Below are positions 22,511 to 33,774 of a stretch of DNA of 64,000 bases, one piece after another. Position numbers and translations under genes: made by a program. This DNA comes from Morella rubra (lineage: Eukaryota > Streptophyta > Magnoliopsida > Fagales > Myricaceae). The DNA is taken from positions 25,434,953 to 25,498,952 of the forward strand of contig CM025850.1 in assembly GCA_003952965.2 (NCBI GenBank). The letters run 5' to 3'. How positions within the stretch are numbered: the stretch's first letter is position 1; each line of letters starts with the position of its first letter. The notes beneath the pieces are model-generated. The model searched no databases. It was not told the origin of the DNA and was given only the letters and a program-made list of their open reading frames with translations.

Positions 22511-24435
22511 CGAGGAAGAGATTCAGGACTATATCTTCTTCATCACAGCCACCTGTGCCACCATCGCAAGAAGCAACGGCATCACAAGAAGCAACGCCGT
22601 CACAGCCACCTGCGCATCCTTCAGAACAGGCTACGATGCCATCGTTCGACTATGATCAATCTTTGAACGATAACGAAATAATTGGTATGTTCATAACCAC
22701 AATAGAGATAATCTAAGTTTAATATGTTACTCAATTTAGTTTCACATGCTAAATGTGCAGGTGATACTGAAGTCCGGAAAGTGCGTGGCGGCACGCGGAT
22801 GACGGACGTCTGGAATCTGAAGGAAGACGAATTGATTCCAGTACAATTCAATGGCAATGGGCAGCCATTGGGTAATGAAGGGGGAATATTTAACAAATTC
22901 ACTGGTTGTGTTGCCCGTGTTGCGAATCAAATCCCCCTAGATGCGGCGGATTGGCGTAAAGTCCCATTGTCAATAAAAGAGGACTGTTGGAGCCTCATGA
23001 CGGTATAATTTTGGTTATTTGTCACAATTGTTATTCAACTATATGAATTTAATAATTGACGCACCTAACTGTTGGGGTATATTTTGCAGAAACGGTTTAC
23101 AATCCCCGAGCCTCCATTGGGGGATATTGTCAAGAGCTGGTTCCTCAAAGATTTAGGAGAGAAATGGAGGAACTACAAGTGTAGTTTAAAGCAAAATATT
23201 TTGATGAGGCCTTTACGCCTCAGTATGTGAAAAATAATGCTCCAACAGACGTTAATTTGGAGCAATTTTGCAAATTAGTCGATTTTTGGTATTCTGATGC
23301 AGGACGGGTATGACATTTATTTATTGTATTATAATTTTTATGAATATAACTTCTTATTAATTTTAACTGTCTTGATGTTAATGTAGCATCGAAGTCATGC
23401 TGGAAAACAAAATAGATCGCTCCAAACGACGGTCCACACTGCAGGATCAAAGAGCTTCGCACGTTATGCTCACGAATTGGTATGTAGTACTTTCATTAGT
23501 TTGTTTAATAGTATAGTACTTATCATTGCCATTCTTATTTGTAATTTACAATTTCATCACGAATTCGTGTTTGTGATGCAGGAAAAAGAGAAACAAGTTC
23601 CAATCAATCGAGCGGATTTATATAAACTGTCCATATGCGTTCTGACGGATCTCCAATAAATCCGGACGTAGCAGAGAAAATAGTATGTCATTATTACAAT
23701 TGGAGATTGATTTCAATGTGCGAATATTAATTCAAAATTTAATTGTACGTTGTACTCTCTCAGAGGCGAATGGAGGAGATTGGACTGAACGATTCAGGAA
23801 GTTCACAAACTTCCAACGAATTTAGAGTGGATGGCAGCATCGGTTGGTCACCATCTGACCGATATGCACAAGTGATTGGTCCAGAACGACATGGTCGCAT
23901 TCGCGGCGTTGGATTAGGACCAACTCCTTCATCTCATCCTGCCAACACCAACGTAAGATCCAGTCAGCCTACATCCTCTAGTAACGAGAGAGCCGTATTT
24001 ATGGAAAATAGAGTTCAGATGTTGGAGTCTGAAGTAGCATCGCTAAATCTACAATACAAATGATGGCACAAGCTTGGGTAAAAGTTTTATTTACTTATCC
24101 TCAAGTATTACTATTGACTCTATTTATGTATATTTCGTAGTTAATTAATGTTTGTTTAACTGTTGTAGGAGCAACGTCAATACCAAGATGTTCCCAATAA
24201 CAATCAGGTTTCACCAGCAATTCATAGATCATCTCATGCAAGTCGGAAAACGAGTGTTGGTAAGATACAAACATAAATGAATACTGCCATTAATTTAATT
24301 TTAAGTATGTACTAAGCTCTTTTATCTTTGTTCATGTCATTACTGTTTGTTAATTTTACAATATTGTAATAGCAGACAATGCCGATGACGCAGAAAGTGC
24401 AGGAGCAGATGGTGCTGAAGGTGGAGAGGATTAAA
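22507..24435 (+). pseudogene. CACTA Transposase_24 (Ptta/En/Spm) protein, frameshifted
   Basis: It starts MTRKRFRTISSSSQ with a Pro/Ser/Gln-rich leader (22507-22684). Exons 22761-23002, 23090-23307, 23387-23479, 23582-23682 and 23764 onward follow. Diagnostic blocks are VRGGTRMTDVWNL, VARVANQIPLDAADWRKVP, HTAGSKSFARYAHEL and VIGPERHGRIRGVGLGPTP, the last being the Transposase_24 signature. Frameshifts occur near 23185 (FKAKYFDEAFTPQY lies in another frame) and near 23630 (MRSDGSPINPDVAEKI lies in another frame). Two small 3' exons (24170-24260 and 24373-24435, ending GAEGGED) look plausible. In En/Spm the corresponding protein binds the subterminal repeats. Confidence 0.8.
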
Positions 24436-24660
24436 TTTAGAGTTATTTGTACTTAAATGTCATGACTTGTTAGTTTTTAGTCTATTGAGAAAATACCCTT
24501 AACTTATTTTTGTTTGATGCAAAACTTGTAAGACCCCCTTATAATGAAATATATTTTGTTTTATTGCACTTTTCTTTGTTTGCATTAATCAATTAAAATC
24601 TATAACAAAATTTGTATGGTAGGAAAATATAAAAAAAAAAATTAAAAAAAAAAAAAAACC

Positions 24661-25020
24661 TATAGCGGCGGTCAGTGACCGCCGTTATAGGTGAAACCAA
24701 CGGATAGGGTTATAGCGGCGGTCACTAACCGCCGCTATAACCCTATATCAGACCGCTGCTAAAAACATGTAGCGGCGGTCAATTGGCCGCCGCTACAGCA
24801 CGTCCGCAAAAAACTTCACGCGGTTGGCTCTATAGCGGCGGTCCGACCGCGCTGTGTGACCGCCGCTATAGAGCCGACGTATACACCAGCGGCCTCTATA
24901 ACCGCTGCTACAGGGCTGTGCCGACGGCATATAGACCGCCGCTAAAAAACTGCTGCTATAGCCTATAGCAGCGGTTTTGGAACCTATAGCGGCGGTTTCC
25001 GGCCGCCGCTATAGGTGTTT
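24661..25020. repeat. Right subterminal palindromic repeats of CACTA 1
   Basis: About eight GCGGCGGTCA/TGACCGCCGC units and derivatives (GGTTTCCGGCCGCCGCTATA). They are inverted and equivalent to those at 17200-17515. Confidence 0.85.
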
Positions 25021-25032
25021 ATTTCTATAGTG

Positions 25033-25825
25033 AGTATTTGAAATTAATAATTGGTGGGTGTAATATGACAAAAATAGTAATTTTTGATATAAAGTATCAA
25101 AGTATTAATAGTTGTACGGTGCAAAATGTATTTATTCATTCATTATTAATGGATGTATGGGTAAATTATGTGATATGGGGTCGAAAATACGAATTTCTAG
25201 CCTACTTTTCAAGAGAATGTTGATATATTTGACATGAATCACTGTAACTTAAAATTGGTAGAATATTAATCCTAAAAAATAAGTTATGTTATTATTTTTC
25301 TTTTGAGTAATTAGTTTAGAATACATTAACAAATAAAAGATATAAGCATAGATAGGAGGGGGAATACGTTACATGCAGGACCTTCAATCCAAAACTCACA
25401 AAAAAAAAACTGCTAACTAGAAGAAACTCCATAGTTGTTATAAGTGTAACTCTACTCTGGCTTCCACTATTATTGTAACTACCAATATAAACTTTATCAA
25501 AAATAAATCGTAGAAGTTAAAAAAACTTATTGAAAATATTTTTCCATCGGAATTTTTTTTTTTAAACTAAAAATATATTTTCAGAATTGAGACTAATATT
25601 CAATCTAATACTTTACATATATAGAATATCGAATCAAGATTGTCTATAATTGATCATCCTAATTGTAGTCTAACTCGAAGAATATAAATGCAACATGGGT
25701 CCTGCAACCGTTAATGTGTCGGACTTTTGGCAATTAATGCTGATCATCTATGTTTTTCCACGGATTTAAATATTTTAATTTGCAGAAACTGTTGTGAATG
25801 GATCGAAATACCATTCTAAGAAAAA

Positions 25826-25889
<64 letters not shown>

Positions 25890-26280
25890 TGGACATAAAA
25901 AATTATTTTTTATTTATATAAATTTTTTTAATAATTCCCGGCCATGTGGTTCGCTCTCCCTTCCCCCTCCTACCCTTAGCGTCACCTGTTACTCTGCTCC
26001 TCATCTTTTTCTCACGATCTTCACCGTTTAGCGAACACAACAGTCCTTTGAAGCACCCAAACGATCTCTCACGAGCTTTGGTTTTGTTCTTTGTTTGTTC
26101 TGCCGATAGTTTCAGTTTTGTCTTTGGTTTTGTTCTTCATTTTGTTCGGTCGATAACTTTCAGTTTTGTTTTTGTTTTGTTCTTTCCCATCTTCTCTTGC
26201 TTTATTTCTTTCCATTTTGTCGTTCAATTGGGCATTTAAGAAAGACCCAATATGGGTCTGCCAATAATAACCATTTGTTA
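25033..26280. other. Spacer with (TA)n tract and pyrimidine-rich 5' region of GRF copy 2
   Basis: A (TA)n run of about 45 bp occupies 25836-25881. From 25935 a GC-richer, then T/C-rich segment (CCCTTCCCCCTCCTACCC) looks like a first non-coding exon and 5' intron leading to the GRF gene at 26508. No protein is recognised. Confidence 0.45.
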
Positions 26281-26470
26281 TTGTTTTGTTTTTCTTGTTC
26301 TTTTCCCGTGTATTGCTTTTATTTCTTTCCATTTTGTTATTTGTCTTTGTTTCTTGTTGTTTTGTTTTTCTTGTTCTTTTCCCGTGTACTGATTTTATTT
26401 CTTTCTATTTTGTTATTTGTCTCTTTTTGTTGTTGTTTTGTTTTTCTTGTTCTTTCCCATGTACTGCCAA
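26281..26470 (+). repeat. 76-bp tandem repeat, 2.5 copies
   Basis: TTGTTTTGTTTTTCTTGTTC starts copies at 26281, 26357 and 26433, each followed by a TTTCCCRTGTAYTG block. It lies in the putative 5' intron of the GRF gene. Confidence 0.9.
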
Positions 26471-26507
26471 GTAAAGTAAGGTAGTGCTTATTTTTTCAGC
26501 CTTTGTA

Positions 26508-27292
26508 ATGTCTGAATCACACATAAGTGGTACTCGGGAAGTGGTGAAAGTGGAGCTTCTACAAAGGGCCCAAAATGTTATTGCGATCTGAGAGCAAAAG
26601 CGACTATTGCCTTTACGGATGAAAACTTTAGGGGACGGTTTTCAGGTTGTGTGAAATTCAAGGTTAGTGTTTTGTTTGCAAATGATGAATTTGGTTGCAT
26701 GTAAGCTATAATTGGACGATAATGTTTACTATAAATATCAGACAAGATTATGATCTGTGGTAATGTTTTTTAATTGGTTGGGAATGTATATTAGATTTGG
26801 CATGTGTATGTGGTAGTGTTTATTAAATAAGGAGGGACTATTTTAATGGCAGGATGGAGGTCATTGCAATTATTTTGCATGGAGAGATCCTAAGATGTGT
26901 TCATATGGACGAAGGGTTATTCGGCAACTTCGAGCAATGCGTGGGCAGTTGCTTGGCGAACAATCTGCTTTTGAATCAATTGAGAGAGAGCTCCGACAAC
27001 AAAATCAACTAATTGTTGCCATGACTAAGCAACATCGAGCAAAGATTGTAAATATGTCTGAGCAGTATCGCTTACAAATTGAGGATTTGAATGTCCAAAA
27101 TCAAGCCAAAATTGATGCTATGATTGCGCAACATCGCTAGAGATTGAGATGGAGAGAAGGGCTTCAGATGTAAAGATTAGTGGTTATAGGGTTGGTTTAA
27201 TGTTTTGCTTGTTTCTTATTTTTGGAATTTTGGCTGCTCACATATTCAGTACCGGGTTGTGTATTCCTTCAAAGCTCATGTTAGCTGCATGA
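26508..27292 (+). pseudogene. GRF-type zinc-finger protein with coiled coil and membrane segment (copy 2)
   Basis: Exons 26508-26662 and 26853-27292 are joined by a 190-bp GT-AG intron. The ATG follows an acceptor (TTTTTTCAG) and begins MSESHISGT. After a 1-bp shift, GASTKGPKCYCDLRAKA, FTDENFRGRFSGCVKFK and, after the intron, GGHCNYFAWRDPKMCSYG form a full GRF finger with all Cys positions and the literal GRF motif. A Gln/Glu coiled coil of about 65 residues follows. After a second 1-bp shift at about 27137, the hydrophobic tail GLMFCLFLIFGILAAHIF appears. Both shifts are single bases, so the gene is either very recently inactivated or affected by sequencing errors. GRF fingers bind single-stranded nucleic acid in TOP3 and APE2. 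The gene is convergent with the MULE transposase remains at 27834-30735. Confidence 0.82.
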
Positions 27293-27389
27293 GGTGTTTA
27301 TTGTCTTGTTTCTACATTTTGTTGGTCAATAACTATCTGAATTTGTATGTAGTGAGAGACTCATGACTGGTTATGTAGATCCTGTTTAA

Positions 27390-27605
27390 ATAGCTGCTAA
27401 CAAATTCATTACCATAAAAATAGCTGCCAACAAATTAATTGATTGCTAACAAAATCTCCTAATCTTACAATAATGCAGATCTTGTTTAAACAAACTTCAA
27501 ATTCATTACCATAAAAATAGCTGCCAACAAATTCATTGCCATCAAAATCTCCTAATCTTACAATAATGCAGATCCGGTTTAAACAAACTTCAAATTCATT
27601 ACTAA
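27390..27605 (+). repeat. 97-bp tandem repeat, two copies
   Basis: ATAAAAATAGCTGCCAACAA occurs at 27414 and 27511. The intervening block with CTCCTAATCTTACAATAATG is also repeated. It lies between the two convergent 3' ends. 27650-27790 adds shorter repeats of CCAACCAGTGCAA and AAAATACAGACCCAAC. Confidence 0.85.
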
Positions 27606-28444
27606 ATTTGATAGTGGCATCTGATATAGACAATAAGTTTCATATATACAATCAAGTGCCATCAAAATACAGACCCAACCAGTGCAACTGCAAGTTCACT
27701 GCCAGCAAAATACAAACCCAACCAGTGCAGCGTTCAAGCAACTAACAGTTCAAAGCCAACCAGTGCCAACAAAATACAGACCCAACAAAATACACATATT
27801 GCCCACTTAGGCCATGTCTAACATCCAAAAATCCTATATTTGCCACCGAGGTTTCTTTTCTTTGTCTTTTGCTCCCTCATGCTCTGTAACCGAAGCTTTA
27901 CCCTTGTTTGATGGTCCAAAACCCGGAGGAGGATGCAAAACTCGAAACTGAACACCTCCTCGACCAGGGGGTCCCCAAGAGCACCGTACACCCTCCCTTG
28001 TTTTTAGAGCTATGAGGTCGATTACCACAGGTTTGCTTGTAGAGCTGACTTGTGATCCAAATCTACGAGAAGCAATCCCTGTTATAGCTTCAGTGGTGGT
28101 GGCAGATGGTGGTCTTGTGTTCTTCCTAGCGGGATGCATGTCCATTGACTCCGTAGGTGGGGCCTCCTTGTATGGAGTTTGAGCTCGAGGTGTTTTCTTC
28201 CTTGATGCCTGGAAATAACAACAACAATATAATCAAATCAACTTTACTAGACATGTAGCTGTCGTACTTACAGGAACTGCTGTTGCTGCATTATCTTCAA
28301 CTATGCCGGACAACAGTTGTGTTAGTCGTTGGCTTCTTGAAAGCTACCCAATAAATGTTACTAATATTATTATACAACAAACAGAACAGCCTGCATGCTA
28401 AGTTAAATAGACATAACAAGATACAAATAAGTGATTTGTCATAC

Positions 28445-28976
28445 AGGTAGGCAAGGTGGCTGGTCGCTAGATTGGGATTGAGTTTCGTCCCGCAAATGTC
28501 GTATCTGAATGGTCTAAAGTAACAACAAAAATTCAATGAGTATATGATAGCAGCATACATGTATCTAAAAATGCACCAAGTTATCATACTTACGTGTCTA
28601 GTTTTGTGGGTATTTAGACTAGGTTACGAGGGAGTTTCAAAACCCATTTGTGGTCTCCGTTCGGTCTAAGATACAAGTAAAATCAGATCTTTAAAACTAT
28701 TTACAATATAGAACTATTTGACAAAGGGACAAGCAAATCCATACTAATGCTTACCTGCCGTGTTCTCCGTGTACTTGGGCTAGTTTGCAAGGGGTTTTCA
28801 TCATGTAATGACGGTACCCATGTGGTCTGTAAATTCAAATTACATAAAATGAGAAATAAACGATTTTATTAAAATTCAGATTGTGAAAATGTAATTACAC
28901 TCACCTTCCTAGTCGTTTGAGTACTTAGGGTAGTCTGCGAGGGGGCTTCATCACGTAATGATGGTACCCGAATCGT
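28445..28976 (-). repeat. Four tandemly duplicated short exons (72, 72, 72, 69 nt) in the MULE tail
   Basis: Exons at 28976-28905, 28826-28755, 28665-28594 and 28513-28445 each begin after CAG/TAG with a Thr codon and encode variants of T-I-x-V-P-S-L-R-D-E-x-P-S-Q. Each is flanked by a similar intron of about 80-90 bp, so the duplicated unit is exon plus intron. All lengths are multiples of three. The third contains an in-frame TAA. Confidence 0.75.
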
Positions 28977-29067
28977 CTGTAAAGTCAAAAGATGACATAT
29001 CAACAGAAATATTTTATATTAAAAATTAGATTCCGAAAATTAGTCTTACACTCACCTGTCTAATGCT

Positions 29068-30258
29068 TAAGGGTGGGCACCGGAACGAATAGAACCGGAA
29101 TAGCCCATTCCGGTTACGGTTCCGGTACCCACTGGAACCATAATTTTCATTCCAGTTCCATTCTAGAATAGAACCGGAATGGAACCGGAATTTCCAGAAA
29201 CGGAATCCAGAAATTCCGGTTCCTTATCTGGCCAAACGAAGAGGGAGACAGAAAACACAATCGGGAAGCTATCTTTTGTCTATGAAAAATTTTAAAATGC
29301 TATCCTCCAGAACTCCATACAGAAACAAAACCAAAATCATATTAAAGATAACAAAAAGAATAGAAAAGAGCTATATAGATCCGTGAACATTTCCATCAGA
29401 CCATCACCTCAACTCCACGCTCAGATCCGTAGATTCTATGGTTGTTTCTTTGTTCATAGTCCAATTGCAGAAGATTCCAAGAAATTGGTGAGTGAAAGCT
29501 TCTGAATTATCACCTTCTTTCCCAAGTTTTTCACTTTGCAGAAATAGTCGAACACTATGTTCTCATCGACCCCATTTGTCCTCTCCTTCACTCTCTTCCT
29601 CTCCGTACCACTTCTCTTTGTCGTCGGCCCTCAAATCCTCCTCCGAAACATGTCCTGCCCTCATTCCCGGACGACCTTGACGATCTCGTCCTCAGATGTC
29701 AATATGTAAATATTTACATAATCACCAACTCAGTTTCAGTGAAAGAAGCTAAACCATAACAATAGACCCACCCTGATCTCCCTTGAATGACTACAGACCC
29801 ATCCCAGAATCAACAAACCATAAAGAACAAGATACTTAACATGCTAGCAGCCGATTACCAAAACAAACCAAACAAAATATACGGCTCCAATGTGATGCAA
29901 CGGCGAGAGAGAGAGGGAAAGCGGAACTAAGCACGGTTGAGGGAGAAAGGATCTGAGCACGGTTGAGGGAGAATCGAAAGACAGACCACGACAAGGAGGG
30001 TGGGGCGCATGGCTCAAGCTAACGGCAGGGAGAATGGGAGAGAGGGGGCATAAGCGCTAGAAACCTGGAGGCTGTACGACCTAATTTCGTTCGGTTAAGT
30101 GACCTGGGTCCTGGGTCGACCTAGGTCAATACTTTATTTTTTCATTTTTTTAAAAAAAAAATATCGGAACCGGAAATTCCGGCATTTCCGCCATAAACTG
30201 ATTTTTGACTAAAATGTGATCCGGTTCTGGTTCAAACAGGAACAAATGCTCAGCCTTA
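29068..30258. mobile_element. Non-autonomous hAT-like element, copy 1, inserted in a MULE exon
   Basis: The ends are TAAGGGTGGGCA and the inverse of TGCTCAGCCTTA. A perfect 8-bp target duplication CTAATGCT lies at 29060-29067 and 30259-30266. Just inside both ends is CCGGAA/TTCCGG-rich sequence. The interior has no transposase. The same family occurs at 52803-53842, sharing the ends and an ACCTGGGTC...GACC segment. Removing the insert restores the MULE exon reading (LTTQSI continues to RQ and a donor site). Length is 1191 bp. Confidence 0.88.
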
Positions 30259-30735
30259 CTAATGCTCTGAGTAGTTAGGGGACACTGTGATGGTGGAGGT
30301 CCACTAGAAAATGGTGCAGCGATGCACTTGCAGTACTTGGAACCCTTCGTGATGCTTTCCTCCTCTTTAGGCGTGGACATGTTCTTTTATTGTGACCCAT
30401 CTCTTTACACTCAGAACATATAATCCCACTTTGCCGCCTCGGTATCCTACCAGTGGTGTACACTTTTCCGGTCCCCGTTTCCAGAGTTTTCTAGGCCTAC
30501 CAGGTTGAGCCCTTGATGGCGAGGGTTCCATTGCCTCATATGCAATATGGAGCCATTGGTCCTCAGATGGAATCAAGTAAATAATAGGGGCATATACCTT
30601 CCAATAGGCCTCTGTGGTATAATACCAGTCTACGAAGTCTTCAGGATTTCTTCCATCGTATATGATGGTAGCAAACCCGTGAGGACATGGGATCCCACTA
30701 AGATCCCACCTCTGACAAGTGCATGTTTTTCATAA

Positions 30736-31640
30736 GCAATATTATTGTCATTCCAATATAATTTGACGGAAAAATTTGAGGAATGGTGAAAAGTGTATAT
30801 AAGATTGGCAGTTTAAAGGTGCAACTTGTGTTAATTTGGAGTGCAGCTTGTAAAAACTCCTATCTAAGAAAAATTAAGAAAAATCAAACCACATAGACTC
30901 TGTAAGAAGAAATGAACAGCCGGAGTCAATTGAAAAAATGTCAAACTAGGAAGGGTAGCCTAATAAAGCGAAAATAGTCAAGTCGAGAGGAATCATGTGG
31001 GTTTATAGACAGGACTGCTAAATTGGAAAAATGTCATCGAATCACATACAAAATATAATAAAACATATAAATCAATAAAATAAATCTTGCTTTACAGCAT
31101 AATCTTTCACATGAATAGCTTGTAACAACGACATATTATGTATGTAGCAGTTGTAGTACCTAGAGTAAGAAAATGTTAATAAAATGATCTCAGCTCTATC
31201 CTTATGTTCAAGCGAATTGGTTTTGCTATCACTAAACTTGGGTTTTATAAACCTACCTCGCCCCCCCCCCCCCCCCGCCCCCACCCCCTCGGGGCCCCCG
31301 GGGTAGGGTATTACTTTAACTCAAGTACAATGTTTTGACCTCCTTAGAAAGGGAGCATATTCTTTCTTTCAAACCCCCCCTCCCCACAAACACCTGTATT
31401 ACTTTAACTCAAGTACAATGTTTTTCCCTCCTTAAAAATGTCATCGAATCACATACAAAATATAATAAAACATATTCTTTCCTTAGATCCCCCCCCCCCC
31501 CCCCTCGGGGCAAGGCCTGGAGTATTACTTTGCTCTCGAGTACAATGTTTTGCCCTCCATATTCTTTCCTTAGATCAACAAAAGATTATTTATTATTAAG
31601 ATTCCAATAGCTAGATAAATTAGTCCTACTCTAAAAGCAG
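30736..31640. other. Spacer with long C tracts and degenerate DC1-flank repeat pieces
   Basis: C runs of 15 or more lie at about 31260 and 31490. TATTACTTT..CTCAAGTACAATGTTTT recurs three times (about 31306, 31395, 31530). TCATCGAATCACATACAAAA occurs at 31033 and 31440. These resemble degraded pieces of the DC1-locus repeat, as both contain a CTTCCTAAG-like block and GGGAGCATA. No gene seen. Confidence 0.5.
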
Positions 31641-32400
31641 ATGCATCGCCTTCTTCCTAATTACAAATCTTTCAGCCTATCGGTTCCCCGTGTTTATCGT
31701 CTGATTCCTGTTTGGGTATCTGGTACAATTTGTAATAACACAAACACAAGAAAGATATCACGTAAAATGATTTGCCCAACTTCATAAGGAAGCATACTTG
31801 TTCCTTAATCAGATCAACAAATATTATTCCTTATTTAGATTCCTATAGCTAGATGAGGTCCTACTCTAAAAGAAGATGTCTCGCCTTCTTCAAAATTATG
31901 AACCTTTCTGGCCTATTGATTCCATAAGTTTATCCTCTAATTCTTGTTTAGGTATCTGTTAGAATCTACAACAGCACGAACACAAGAAATATATTATGTA
32001 AAATAATTTGCCCTTCCTCGTAAGGAATCGTGCATGTTCCTTAATCAAATCAACAAAGATTATTCCTTATTTAGATTCCTAAGCTAGATGAGGTCCTACT
32101 CTAAAAGAAGATGTCTCGCCTTCTTCATAACTACGAACCTTTTCGGCCTAGCGCTCCATCATGAGTTTATCCTCATTCTCGTATGGATATCTATTGTAAT
32201 CTGTACCAACACAGACGCAGGAAAGATATCATGTAAAATGATTTATCATCCTTTGGAAGGAAGCATGTGTGTTCCTTAATTAAATCAACAAAGATTATTC
32301 CTTTTTCAGATCCCATAACTAGATGAGGTCCTACTCTCAAAGAAGATCCCTCGCTCACTTTCAAGCAACAAACATTGTCTGCCTATCCATTCCATTAGTT
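31565..32400 (-). repeat. Tandem array of a 235-238-bp unit, about 3.5 copies
   Basis: The block AGATGAGGTCCTACTCTAAA starts (with variants) at 31613, 31851, 32086 and 32321, giving periods of 238, 235 and 235. The unit also contains GAAGATGTCTCGCCTTCTTC and TCCTTAATCAAATCAACAAA. Inverted single copies lie upstream of the DC1 gene (33500-33770) and at 37570, 47700, 58850-59150 and 60480. Confidence 0.88.
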
Positions 32401-33190
32401 TATCCTTTAATTATTATATGGCTATCCATTTGCTTTAAATAATATGCATTGCATGTCTGAGTAAAGCCTATGTTTGCTTTTTTATTATGACCGAGATTCT
32501 TCCTTTCCCCTTTTTACTTAGACTTCTTGCCTTATTTAAGAAAAATTAATTATGGTCTTTTCCATTAGCAATTTTGAGAGAGAGGATGGGAAAAAATTAT
32601 CAAGATTAATTTTTTCAATTTGTTGTCCAAATTAGATGGTTTTATTTAGATAGAGATAGACACATCATGCATTTAATGTTGCAAGGTTCAAACTGTCTAG
32701 TATTTAATACGAACAACATTAAATACTATAGGGCTCACATAATAAGTCTATTTCGTTAGGAATTGTACCATATAATTTGGACAGAGAATCTCTATCCATA
32801 ACCAAAAAAAAAAAATACTCTTTTCTTGTCTATGCAAGCATGTCTGACTACTGCACCCCAGATGGAAGGTAGGCCACCCTTTTCTCTTTTCTATCTTTGT
32901 AATATATCTTAAACGGCTTCGGGCGTACTTAGTAGTACTCCTCATAATATAAACTTTGGGCAACTTTGAGTTTAGTATTCCTCCACAATTGAGGGATTTT
33001 TTAAAATTATTTTATTTTGATTCAACAACACCCATTATCTGGAGTGTGCGGATGATGAGTCGCACTGAAAATTTGATGCATCGAATCCGGGTCTTCTTCA
33101 AATAAGTTTATGATCTGATCTGTAGGACCTTATCTTTTAGTGTGCTTTCTTTGAGCCTTGGGCATTTATATATATATATAGGGCCCATAT
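32098..33190. repeat. Inverted-repeat arm, partner at 58069-59151
   Basis: The reverse complement of this segment matches 58069-59151 over its whole length, including the GGGCCCATAT/TATATA edge, GAAGACCCGGATTCGATGCA and GGTGCAGTAGTCAGA blocks. A diverged third relative lies at 36440-36760 (and its inverted twin at 61450-61760). No coding capacity. Confidence 0.8.
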
Positions 33191-33501
33191 TGTTTAATTT
33201 CGAACACTAAACCTAATATTGGAACGATTTATTTTTTATTTTTATTAAAAACTAAAAAGTTGCTAGTAATATATTTAAAAAGATATTATTAAATAAAAAA
33301 TTTATTAACAAAATGTACAATTAAATAATTAATCATGATATTCAAAAAAATTAAATGTAATATGCAATAAAAAAATAATCTATCTTCGTCGTCGCGTGCA
33401 TCCAACTTTGCGTGCATCAAAGTTTTTTTCAACTCTGTGTGCATCCTTATCTTCCTAAATCATAAATTTTAATCAATATAACACTATATTTCTTGTAGTG
33501 A
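33187..33501. mobile_element. CACTA 2-family fragment
   Basis: The sequence is close to 38330-38580 inside CACTA 2 (shared ACAAAATGTACAATTAAATA and ATCTTCGTCGTCGCGTGCAT). It ends TTCTTGTAGTG, which reads as an inverted CACTACAAGAA terminus. Only one end is present. Confidence 0.55.
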
Positions 33502-33774
33502 GGAACCGATGAGACGAACAAGTTTGGTTCGTAAGGCGAAGGGCAAGGCATCTTCTTTCATAGTAGGACTTTAACGGTTATAAACTCAATAAGGAATAAT
33601 CTTTTATGATCATACAAAGAAACAAGATACTCCTTCCTAAGGAGGGCAAAGTATTTTACTTGGGAGCAAAGAAATACCGTTTGGAAAGTTATAAAACTGA
33701 CCAAGTTTAGGGCTTGAAAAATCAATGATAGCTTGAACATAAGAATAGAGAAATCATCTCAAAAACAAGTACTG
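33502..33774 (+). promoter_or_regulatory. Proximal 5' flank of the DC1 gene (repeat-family promoter)
   Basis: Contains AAGGAATAATCTTTTATGAT, CTTCCTAAGGAGGGCAAAGT and ATAGAGAAATCATCTC just before the ATG. The same series occurs at 47700-47960, where no DC1 coding sequence follows. It is therefore a duplicated 5' flank. A TATA box is not clear. Confidence 0.5.

Larger units (their letters stand above)
17165..25032 (+). mobile_element. CACTA (En/Spm) element 1, nearly complete
   Basis: It begins CACTACTAAAAATTATG and ends CTATAGTG. Both ends carry dense subterminal palindromes of the type TATAGCGGCGGTCAGTGACC. Inside are two genes in the same orientation, TNP2 (18853-22510) and a Transposase_24 gene (22507-24435), the standard two-gene layout. 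Both carry frameshifts, so the copy is probably non-autonomous. The 3-bp flanks are GAA and AGT, which do not match; either one end is slightly mis-set or the flanks have changed. Length is 7868 bp. Confidence 0.88.
27834..30735 (-). pseudogene. MULE transposase C-terminal half: SWIM finger, zinc knuckle, tandemly repeated exons
   Basis: Reading down the minus strand from 30735: CTCQRWDLSGIPCPHG is the SWIM zinc finger (CxC...CxH), followed by FVDWYYTTEAYWKVYAPII and GRPRKLWKRGPEK. After a frameshift near 30445 comes the CX2CX4HX4C knuckle CSECKEMGHNKRTCP. A Ser/Thr/Pro/Gln tail then runs over several short exons: one split by the hAT insertion (ends at about 29056), then 28976-28905, 28826-28755, 28665-28594 and 28513-28445, then about 28340-28270 and 28207-27834 (ends KDKEKKPRWQI). 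All have GT-AG borders. One repeat exon holds a stop. The catalytic DDE part is absent; a TGA lies just before the SWIM finger. It is convergent with GRF copy 2. Confidence 0.78.

Noticed and set aside
26069-26484. Phe/Leu-rich frames on plus and Lys/Asn-rich on minus
   Set aside because: Result of a T-rich 76-bp tandem repeat and its flanks.
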